Assembly (NCBI GenBank): GCA_003242115.1
Contig: QBMP01000201.1
Span: 3,239-8,466, forward strand
DNA length: 5,228 nt
DNA from: Phormidesmis priestleyi
GTDB lineage: Bacteria > Cyanobacteriota > Cyanobacteriia > Phormidesmidales > Phormidesmidaceae
Direction of reading: 5' to 3'
Below, piece after piece: positions 1 to 4,147 of this stretch. The stretch's first letter is position 1; each line of letters begins with the position of its first letter. The notes beneath the pieces were generated by a model, which ran no database searches, had not been told where the DNA came from, and worked only from the letters and a program-made list of their open reading frames with translations. The position numbers were made by a program, and so were the translations under genes.

Positions 1-1046
1 TGCAGGAAGTGCGCAACCTGCTGCGCGGAGGCTATGCGATTGGCACCGAACATGCGGACGCTCGGCGCTATCGCAGCAACGTGTGGAAAAGCTGCTCTCC
101 TATTCGCTCAGACAATGAGCAGGAGGTGCTGTCGCGATTGGATCATTGCCTAGCTGAGCACGGCGGAGAGTACGTGCGGATGTTTGGGATTAACACTCAA
201 GCTAAGCAGCGGCTAGGCTCTGTTACGATTCAGCGGGCAGATGGTAAGCCTGTGGCCGTTTCGCCGAGTCGTGCGCCAGCCAATGCGGCTCCAGCTAGCG
301 ATGGTGGTAGTGGTAGCAGTGGTCGTGGTAGCAGTGGTAGTGGTTCATATGGCGGCGGTTCGTACAGTTCTACCTCATACGGTTCTGGCTCATACGGCGG
401 TGCTCAATCGAGTGGCGGTGGCCTTGCGGCGCAAACCGTGAGTCAAAATCTTGCTCAGGGCAACCAAGTCGGCATAGAGTACGCTGATGCACGGCGCTAT
501 CGCAGCGGTATTTGGCAAACTGCGCCGTCAGTGCAGTCAATTAATCAGCTCCAAGGCTTTTTGTCGCAGAACGCCGATAAGTATGTGCGCGTTTTCGGAG
601 TGAATAAATCGCTCAAAACCCGGGGCTCGGCCACGACGATTCAAAAGCCTGGGCAAGCCGTCGAGGCGTCATCCGGGGCTCAAGGGGCAGCAGGCGGCAT
701 AGATCCAATTAATGCCAATCCGCCTCACTACGACGATCCGGCCTTTTTGCAGTCGGGGCAGTCGGGTAAAGGCAGTGGCAACGGCGCAGTGGATTCGGAT
801 GTGATGAATCAGGTGACTCAGCTCGTGAATCAGGGCTGCCAGATTGCGATTGAATTTGCTGATAAGCGTCGGTTCCGGAGCGGCATCTGGCAGACTGGGC
901 CAACGATTGATGCGCGTCGTCCGGCGGAAGCCATTTCGGCACTTGGTAAGCAGCTAGCGCAGCATCAGGGCGACTATGTAAGGCTAGTGGGTGTTGATCC
1001 AACTGCTAAGCGGCGGGTGCTAGAGACGACTATCCAGCGTCCATAA
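1..1046 (+). CDS. ccmM: CcmM, beta-carboxysome Rubisco-condensing scaffold (C-terminal part, 5' truncated)
   Basis: This is the C-terminal part of the carboxysome scaffold CcmM; the reading frame is open from the window edge (codons in phase from position 3), so the gamma-carbonic-anhydrase-like N-terminal domain lies upstream. Numbering from the Val codon at position 9 as residue 1, three SSUL domains are visible: about 1-76, 139-213 and 263-345. Each has the core pattern G-I/T-E-x-A-D-x-R-R-Y/F-R-S-x-x-W, then Y-V-R-x-x-G-V/I-(D/N), and ends in T-I-Q-(R/K). Two linkers separate them: a Gly/Ser/Tyr-rich one (77-138) and a Gly/Ser/Gln-rich one (214-262). SSUL domains are known to bind Rubisco and drive condensation of the carboxysome core. 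Domain 1 has Cys29 and Cys47, 18 residues apart, matching the redox disulfide pair known in Synechococcus elongatus CcmM; domain 2 has no Cys and domain 3 has one (Cys277). The GTG at position 9 is an internal Val codon within domain 1, not the gene start. The gene is followed by ccmN after 83 bp. Confidence 0.96.
   Translation, partial: QEVRNLLRGGYAIGTEHADARRYRSNVWKSCSPIRSDNEQEVLSRLDHCLAEHGGEYVRMFGINTQAKQRLGSVTIQRADGKPVAVSPSRAPANAAPASDGGSGSSGRGSSGSGSYGGGSYSSTSYGSGSYGGAQSSGGGLAAQTVSQNLAQGNQVGIEYADARRYRSGIWQTAPSVQSINQLQGFLSQNADKYVRVFGVNKSLKTRGSATTIQKPGQAVEASSGAQGAAGGIDPINANPPHYDDPAFLQSGQSGKGSGNGAVDSDVMNQVTQLVNQGCQIAIEFADKRRFRSGIWQTGPTIDARRPAEAISALGKQLAQHQGDYVRLVGVDPTAKRRVLETTIQRP
312..404 (+). 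repeat. 15-nt-period tandem repeats encoding the CcmM Gly/Ser/Tyr linker
   Basis: Two blocks share a 15-nt period. Positions 312-341 hold two nearly identical units encoding GSSGR and GSSGS. Positions 345-404 hold four units encoding a Ser-Tyr-x-x-x pentapeptide, with Tyr at residues 114, 119, 124 and 129. The codons vary between units (tat/tac, tca/tcg) in the second block, so it is an older or selected repeat, while the first block differs at very few bases. The segment forms most of the linker between SSUL domains 1 and 2. Confidence 0.85.
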
Positions 1047-1129
1047 TACGGTGTCCATGATTCAGCGGTTCTGATGCTGATGCGCTCAGCGACTATGATT
1101 AGGTTTAGAGTCCACCCCTTGCAAACGCT
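1047..1129 (+). other. ccmM-ccmN intercistronic gap
   Basis: This 83-bp spacer has no convincing terminator or promoter. A small hairpin can form at 1076-1090 (GCTGA, 5-nt loop, TCAGC), but no T-tract follows it. There is no clear Shine-Dalgarno sequence before ccmN. The spacing and shared direction support a common ccm transcript. Confidence 0.5.
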
Positions 1130-1834
1130 ATGGCCCAGCGGGCACCGAGTTTAGTGAGCGACACCCATTACTGTGTGGTGGGTGATGTCACCATCGAAGC
1201 GACGGCAGCGATCGCGTCAGGAGTCGTTTTGCAGGCCGCTAGCGGTAGCCGAATTGTGGTGGGTAAAGGCGTGTGCTTAGCCGCAGGGGTGTGCATTCAA
1301 TCGCGTGCGGGCATTCTCAGCATTGCTGAGGGGGCTAGCTTAGGCGCTAATGTATTGATCGTGGGGCAGGGCAGCATTGGCGCGAATGCCTGTATCAGCG
1401 CGGGCAGCACCGTGATTAATCCAGCGGTAGAAGCTGAAGCCATTTTGCCGCCAGATACGTTAATTGAGTCATCTCAAGCGGCTGTTAGCCATCCTTCTGC
1501 CTATCCCGCCCATGATTTTACTAATGGTAAAGTCAATCAGCCGTTTGAATACAGCCCTTCGGCTAATGGCGTACAATCAGGCTATAGCGCTTTTAAAGAT
1601 AGTGCTTCTCAAGATGGCTCCTTTCAAAATGGCGCATCTCAAAATGGCTCCTTTCAAAGCAGCCCCTTTCAAAACGGCACTTTTCAAAATGATGCTGCTC
1701 AAAACGGTAATGGTGCTTCCTCTCTAGAAGTGCGGCCTGCTTACAATAAAGTCTATGGCCGCGAGCAGGTTTCTCAGTTAATTTCAGCGCTGTTTCCTCA
1801 TCGACAGCCCTTGGACGGTAACTCCTCTCCTTAA
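1130..1834 (+). CDS. ccmN: CcmN, carboxysome core-to-shell adaptor
   Basis: CcmN links the CcmM-Rubisco core to the CcmK shell in beta-carboxysomes. Residues about 12-112 form a left-handed beta-helix of hexapeptide repeats (for example IVVGKG, LSIAEGASLGANV, GSIGANACISAGSTVI), the part known to bind the CcmM N-terminal domain. Residues about 113-204 are a flexible Ser/Gln/Asn-rich linker that includes seven QNG-type pentapeptides (161-195). Residues about 205-228 are the C-terminal encapsulation peptide, an amphipathic helix around KVYGREQVSQLISALFPHR, which in this family binds the shell protein CcmK2. The ATG at 1130 is the only usable start: an in-frame TAG lies at 1106-1108 with no start codon between. 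No strong ribosome binding site is seen, which is common in cyanobacteria. The length of 234 aa is somewhat larger than compact CcmN proteins because of the repeat linker. The stop lies 3 bp before ccmO. Confidence 0.95.
   Translation: MAQRAPSLVSDTHYCVVGDVTIEATAAIASGVVLQAASGSRIVVGKGVCLAAGVCIQSRAGILSIAEGASLGANVLIVGQGSIGANACISAGSTVINPAVEAEAILPPDTLIESSQAAVSHPSAYPAHDFTNGKVNQPFEYSPSANGVQSGYSAFKDSASQDGSFQNGASQNGSFQSSPFQNGTFQNDAAQNGNGASSLEVRPAYNKVYGREQVSQLISALFPHRQPLDGNSSP
1208..1215. repeat. HIP1 octamer in ccmN
   Basis: GCGATCGC, the highly iterated palindrome of many cyanobacterial genomes, here in codons for the beta-helix domain. Confidence 0.85.
1610..1714 (+). repeat. Seven 15-nt units encoding QNG pentapeptides in the CcmN linker
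   Basis: Seven consecutive 15-nt units, consensus near CAAAATGGCnnnTTT, encode QDGSF, QNGAS, QNGSF, QSSPF, QNGTF, QNDAA and QNGNG (CcmN residues 161-195). Four of the seven end in Phe. The units are imperfect but exactly in phase with no partial unit, as expected for slippage or unequal recombination under reading-frame constraint. The array sits between the CcmM-binding beta-helix and the shell-binding peptide, so it sets linker length. Confidence 0.92.
1742..1813 (+). other. Encapsulation peptide coding segment of CcmN
   Basis: CcmN residues 205-228. The pattern V-Y-G-x-x-x-V-x-x-L-I-x-x-L-F-P-x-R places Val, Leu, Ile, Leu and Phe on one face of a helix, the typical shape of carboxysome encapsulation peptides. 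It is set off from the beta-helix by the repeat linker, as in characterised CcmN proteins. Confidence 0.85.
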
Positions 1835-1837
1835 CCT

Positions 1838-2650
1838 ATGCACTCAGATGCTACGCCTCTTCGTACACCGACCGTCACAGCCCGTAACTGGCTGTACGAT
1901 ACGGCGCTGGGGATGGTTTCGACGACTAGCTTTCCGGCGATCATCGGCACGGCTGACGCGATGATGAAGTCTGCCAATGTGTTTTTGGTAGGCTACGAAA
2001 AAACTGGCGGCGGTCACTGTACGGCGATTGTGCGTGGCGGTGTGGCCGATGTGCGAATGGCGGTGCACGCCGGTGAAGAAACCGCTAAGCAGTTTGGGCA
2101 GTTTGTCTCGTCGTCGATGATTCCGCGTCCGATGGCGAATTTGGAGGCGGTACTGCCAATAAATACGCGATTGGAAGCGCTAGAGGGCGTGGGGCAGTCG
2201 ATGGGCGGTAGTGCAATTGGACTGCTAGAGACTAGAGGCTTTCCGGCGATGGTGGGAGCGGCTGATGCGATGACCAAATCGGCTGAAATTACGCTACTCT
2301 CTCACGAGACAATCGGGGAAGGGCTGTGCACCATTATTATTCAGGGTTCACTCTCGAATGTGGTGATTGCGGTCGAAGCGGGAATGAATGAGGCGGAGCG
2401 GATTGGTGAGCTGAATTCGGTGATGGTGATTCCTAGGCCGCTCGATGAACTAGAGCGAAGCTTGCCGAAGACGAAAACCGTGGAAGAGCAGCAGCCGATG
2501 CGACTGCCGCTGAAGCTAGAAGAGCGGCAGCTAGAGAAAGTTCCTGAAAGGCAGAAGGAATTGATTCCGGCGCGATCGCCCGAATTTGAGCCCGCCAAGA
2601 AAAAAGAACTCGCCGTACCTATAAAACAGCTAGAAACCGAAGAGCTTTAG
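1838..2650 (+). CDS. ccmO: CcmO, tandem-BMC-domain carboxysome shell protein
   Basis: CcmO is a fused double-BMC shell protein of the beta-carboxysome; such proteins form trimers resembling hexamers. BMC domain 1 spans residues about 24-106 and domain 2 about 125-209. They align with an offset of 103 residues: GMVSTTSFPAIIGTADAM against GLLETRGFPAMVGAADAM. The loops at the BMC pore-loop position are KTGGGHC (55-61) and TIGEGLC (158-164), with a Cys at the equivalent place in each (61 and 164). Both domains end in a similar motif, M-I-P-R-P or V-I-P-R-P. Residues 211-270 form a Lys/Glu/Pro-rich tail beyond the second BMC fold, with no function I can assign. The ATG lies 3 bp after the ccmN stop and lacks a Shine-Dalgarno sequence, which suggests translational coupling. 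In some cyanobacteria ccmO lies away from ccmMN; here it is linked. No terminator is seen in the 37 bp before the convergent miaA. Confidence 0.95.
   Translation: MHSDATPLRTPTVTARNWLYDTALGMVSTTSFPAIIGTADAMMKSANVFLVGYEKTGGGHCTAIVRGGVADVRMAVHAGEETAKQFGQFVSSSMIPRPMANLEAVLPINTRLEALEGVGQSMGGSAIGLLETRGFPAMVGAADAMTKSAEITLLSHETIGEGLCTIIIQGSLSNVVIAVEAGMNEAERIGELNSVMVIPRPLDELERSLPKTKTVEEQQPMRLPLKLEERQLEKVPERQKELIPARSPEFEPAKKKELAVPIKQLETEEL
2572..2579. repeat. HIP1 octamer in ccmO tail region
   Basis: GCGATCGC within the segment encoding the charged CcmO tail. Confidence 0.85.
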
Positions 2651-2687
2651 CTTAGGCAAAATAATGAGCCAGAAGTTTAGACAGAAA

Positions 2688-3644
2688 TCAGACCGAAACC
2701 TGAAGCTGACGAGTGAATTTTTCGACTCGGGTGCTGACCTGTGCGATTAAGTCCGGATCATCGGCCTCAAACCACTCAATGCGAGGCTCTTTGCGAAACC
2801 AGGTGCGCTGGCGTTTAGCAAATTGGCAGGTACGCTGCACAGTGAGCGCTAAAGCAGTTTCCAAAGAAATCTCTCCTGCCAAATGCTGCTGCATCTCAGC
2901 GTAGCCCAAGGTTTTCAGCAGGGGCAAATCAGGCCCATATTGCTCAATTAAACCGGCGACTTCAGTTGCAAAACCGGCGGCAATCATATCGTGGGTGCGG
3001 GTAGTGATGCGCGATCGCAATTTCTCCACATCACAAGCGAGGCCTATATATAAGATCGGATAGCTCGGCGGCTGCTCACCCTGCTGGCTAGAAATCGTCC
3101 GGCCTGTGACATAAAACACCTCTAGTGATCGCAGCGTCCTCACCTGATCGCGTGGATGAATGCGCTCAGCAGCGGCTGAATCTACTTGCTGAAGCAGGGC
3201 ATAGCAATAGGGCTGACCGAGGGTGGTGAGCTGCGATCGCAGTTCCATTTGCGGCGGTACCTGAGGAATTTTGAGTCCTTTCGCCACCGCATTGAGGTAA
3301 AGCCCGGTGCCGCCGACCAAGAGCGGGTGCTGCTGAGCCTGATGATGAACCTGTTTCTGGGCCTGATAATGAATTTGAGCAATAGCCCGCTGAGCCCGCT
3401 GCTGATAATCTGCTACCGTCAGCGTTTCAGTCGGCTCACAGATATCAATCAGCTGATGGGGCACCGCCTGACGATCTGCCACAGAAGGCTTTGCCGTGCC
3501 GATATCAAATGCCCGATACACCTGCCTTGAATCGGCGCTAAGAATCACCGCAGGCCAGCGCTGAGCTAGCGCCATTGCCAAACTCGACTTTCCAGAGGCC
3601 GTCGGGCCAGCAATGATAATTAAATGTGGCTTAATATAGTACAA
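2688..3644 (-). CDS. miaA: MiaA, tRNA dimethylallyltransferase
   Basis: MiaA transfers the dimethylallyl group from DMAPP to N6 of A37 in tRNAs that read codons starting with U. The 318-aa protein has the P-loop GPTASGKS (residues 13-20), then ADSRQVY (37-43) with Asp38 as the likely catalytic base. DIGTAKP (47-53), LLVGGTGLY (108-116) and the tRNA-contact segment DQVRTLRSLEVFYVTGR (166-182) follow, and FAKRQRTWFR (275-284) lies near the C-terminus. The start is forced. An in-frame TAA lies at 3653-3651, and the only standard start codon between it and the P-loop is TTG at 3644-3642; the next ATG is Met24, inside the domain. No Shine-Dalgarno sequence precedes the TTG, so expression may be low or the start atypical. 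A Gln/His-rich insertion (about residues 91-106) made of two 8-residue units sits before the LLVGGT motif. The gene is convergent with ccmO and divergent from gyrB. Confidence 0.96.
   Translation of the reverse strand: MYYIKPHLIIIAGPTASGKSSLAMALAQRWPAVILSADSRQVYRAFDIGTAKPSVADRQAVPHQLIDICEPTETLTVADYQQRAQRAIAQIHYQAQKQVHHQAQQHPLLVGGTGLYLNAVAKGLKIPQVPPQMELRSQLTTLGQPYCYALLQQVDSAAAERIHPRDQVRTLRSLEVFYVTGRTISSQQGEQPPSYPILYIGLACDVEKLRSRITTRTHDMIAAGFATEVAGLIEQYGPDLPLLKTLGYAEMQQHLAGEISLETALALTVQRTCQFAKRQRTWFRKEPRIEWFEADDPDLIAQVSTRVEKFTRQLQVSV
3011..3018. repeat. HIP1 octamer in miaA (C-terminal half)
   Basis: GCGATCGC on the strand opposite the LRSRI codons of miaA. Confidence 0.85.
3233..3240. repeat. 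HIP1 octamer in miaA (middle)
   Basis: GCGATCGC in the codons around ELRSQL of miaA, so both miaA HIP1 copies encode a Leu-Arg-Ser stretch. Confidence 0.85.
3327..3374 (-). repeat. 24-bp in-frame tandem duplication in miaA
   Basis: Positions 3351-3374 and 3327-3350 are adjacent 24-bp units matching at 18 of 24 bases. They encode IHYQAQKQ and VHHQAQQH (MiaA residues 91-98 and 99-106). The insertion lies in a surface-type loop between the Q-R-A-I-A-Q helix and the LLVGGT motif, where MiaA proteins usually have only a short connection. Confidence 0.8.
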
Positions 3645-3658
3645 ATGAACTTATTTGG

Positions 3659-3699
3659 GATTGCTTTATCGGCTGGTCTGGCTGGATCGCTTTATCGGC
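3659..3699. repeat. 15-bp direct repeat upstream of miaA
   Basis: GATTGCTTTATCGGC at 3659-3673 recurs as GATCGCTTTATCGGC at 3685-3699 (14 of 15 identical, 26-bp spacing). The second copy runs into a HIP1 site. Two copies spaced about 2.5 helical turns apart in the miaA leader could bind a protein, but could equally be a chance duplication. Confidence 0.7.
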
Positions 3700-3705
3700 G
3701 ATCGC
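3698..3705. repeat. HIP1 octamer in the miaA leader
   Basis: GCGATCGC, the only one of the five copies outside a coding region. Confidence 0.85.
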
Positions 3706-3716
3706 CCGAATCAATA

Positions 3717-3732
3717 CTCTATTAATATAGAG
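3717..3732. promoter_or_regulatory. 16-bp AT-rich dyad, candidate operator or miaA -10 region
   Basis: CTCTAT-TAAT-ATAGAG is a perfect 6-bp inverted repeat around a 4-bp centre. On the minus strand it contains TATATT (3729-3724), a possible -10 box that would give a miaA leader of about 70 nt. No good -35 box is seen at the proper distance, so promoter identity is uncertain. Confidence 0.35.
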
Positions 3733-3769
3733 GCGCTTTTGCCGAGGCTGGCGGTATTTTTGGAGCGCA

Positions 3770-3794
3770 AATTTTGTTTGGAATTTTGTCTTGG
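3770..3794. repeat. 12/13-bp tandem duplication
   Basis: AATTTTGTTTGG (3770-3781) is followed directly by AATTTTGTCTTGG (3782-3794), differing by a single inserted base. Confidence 0.75.
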
Positions 3795-3891
3795 TAGCAG
3801 CCCCTTCGCCAGTGCCCCCTTTAAAAGCAGGCTATGACCCTATTTTTAGACGTGCGCTGAAGTGGCTCTAAAATCGCTTTTAACGCCTTTG

Positions 3892-3900
3892 TGCTAGAAT
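3892..3900 (+). promoter_or_regulatory. Candidate extended -10 promoter of gyrB
   Basis: TGCTAGAAT matches an extended -10 element (TGn followed by TAGAAT at 3895-3900). No clear -35 box is found 16-18 bp upstream. If used, it would give a gyrB leader of roughly 240 nt that contains the hairpin and three repeat clusters. Confidence 0.3.
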
Positions 3901-3937
3901 TCATAGACGCAATATCATTTTGTGACTTCAAAGTGGG

Positions 3938-3964
3938 CTTTTAGGGCTTTGACAGCCCTTAAAA
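3938..3964 (+). other. Hairpin in the gyrB upstream region with TTGACA at the loop
   Basis: AGGGCT (3943-3948) pairs with AGCCCT (3954-3959) around the loop TTGAC, and T3939-T3942 can pair with A3961-A3964 past a single bulged T. Downstream of the stem is an A-run rather than a T-run, so it is not an intrinsic terminator on the plus strand; on the minus strand it is likewise followed by A residues. The loop and first stem base form TTGACA (3949-3954), a perfect -35 hexamer, but no good -10 lies 16-18 bp downstream. Confidence 0.45.
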
Positions 3965-3965
3965 A

Positions 3966-4003
3966 TACAGCTTGAAAATACGGCTTAAAACACAGCTTAA
4001 AAA
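3966..4003. repeat. Three 12-13-bp tandem units
   Basis: TACAGCTTGAAAA (3966-3978), TACGGCTTAAAA (3979-3990) and CACAGCTTAAAAA (3991-4003) follow each other without gaps. Phased A-runs recur about every 12-13 bp, close to but not equal to one helical turn, so mild DNA curvature is possible. Confidence 0.8.
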
Positions 4004-4041
4004 TCACAAATGAAAATAGAGACTTAGACCAGTAGCCGCAT

Positions 4042-4083
4042 TGGATCAGCCGCGCTCGATTAGCCTCGTTCGATCAGCCACAT
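4042..4083. repeat. Three 14-bp tandem units
   Basis: Units at 4042-4055, 4056-4069 and 4070-4083 each carry GAT(C/T)AGCC at the same offset (4044, 4058, 4072). The sequence is unrelated to the neighbouring repeat clusters. Confidence 0.8.
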
Positions 4084-4114
4084 TTAGAGAGATTGAAGCA
4101 TCAACGGTCATTAT

Positions 4115-4143
4115 TGACCTCAGGAGAACTGACCTAGGAGAAC
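4115..4143 (+). repeat. Duplicated gyrB Shine-Dalgarno segment
   Basis: TGACCTCAGGAGAAC (4115-4129) is followed directly by TGACCTAGGAGAAC (4130-4143); the copies differ by one base. Each contains AGGAG (4122-4126 and 4136-4140). Only the second is at working distance from the gyrB ATG. Confidence 0.85.
4136..4140 (+). promoter_or_regulatory. gyrB ribosome binding site
   Basis: AGGAG ends 7 nt before the ATG at 4148, ideal spacing. It fixes the gyrB start and is the only strong Shine-Dalgarno sequence in the window; ccmN, ccmO and miaA lack one. Confidence 0.85.
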
Positions 4144-4147
4144 ATAT

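Larger units (their letters stand above)
3645..4147. other. miaA-gyrB divergent intergenic region
   Basis: This 503-bp stretch contains no gene I can support. It must hold the promoters for miaA (minus) and gyrB (plus). It is dominated by short direct and tandem repeats (listed separately), plus a perfect dyad at 3717-3732 and a hairpin at 3938-3964. The only longer reading frame is a 60-codon TTG-initiated one at 3655-3837 that runs through two repeats and resembles no protein I recognise. No tRNA or known riboswitch is recognised. Confidence 0.75.

Noticed and set aside
9..11. GTG at position 9 as a start for a short CcmM form (M35-like)
   Set aside because: It is the conserved Val inside SSUL domain 1, with the frame open upstream; the known short form starts before this domain, and no ribosome binding site is at proper spacing.
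709..1002. 97-codon antisense frame in ccmM, with similar antisense frames in ccmO and gyrB
   Set aside because: They lie opposite strongly conserved domains, and their translations have no recognisable motifs.
1076..1090. Hairpin between ccmM and ccmN as a terminator
   Set aside because: Only a 5-bp stem and no T-tract; termination there would cut off ccmN and ccmO.
1610..1714. Repeat array considered as CRISPR
   Set aside because: Units are 15 nt, contiguous without spacers, coding and in frame; no cas gene is nearby.
1464..1727. 87-codon plus-strand frame inside ccmN with a repetitive product
   Set aside because: Its repeats (K-M-A-P-F-K type) are the 15-nt ccmN array read in another frame; the ccmN frame has the conserved domains on both sides.
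2651..2687. Bidirectional terminator between ccmO and miaA
   Set aside because: I find no stable stem-loop with a T-run on either strand in the gap.
3655..3837. 60-codon open frame on the plus strand in the miaA-gyrB spacer
   Set aside because: It has a TTG start, no Shine-Dalgarno, no recognisable protein, and runs through two direct-repeat clusters; it also overlaps the likely miaA promoter.
4010..4027. Five-codon ATG mini-frame (M-K-I-E-T) upstream of gyrB, possible leader peptide
   Set aside because: No ribosome binding site and far from gyrB; such short frames occur by chance in AT-rich DNA.
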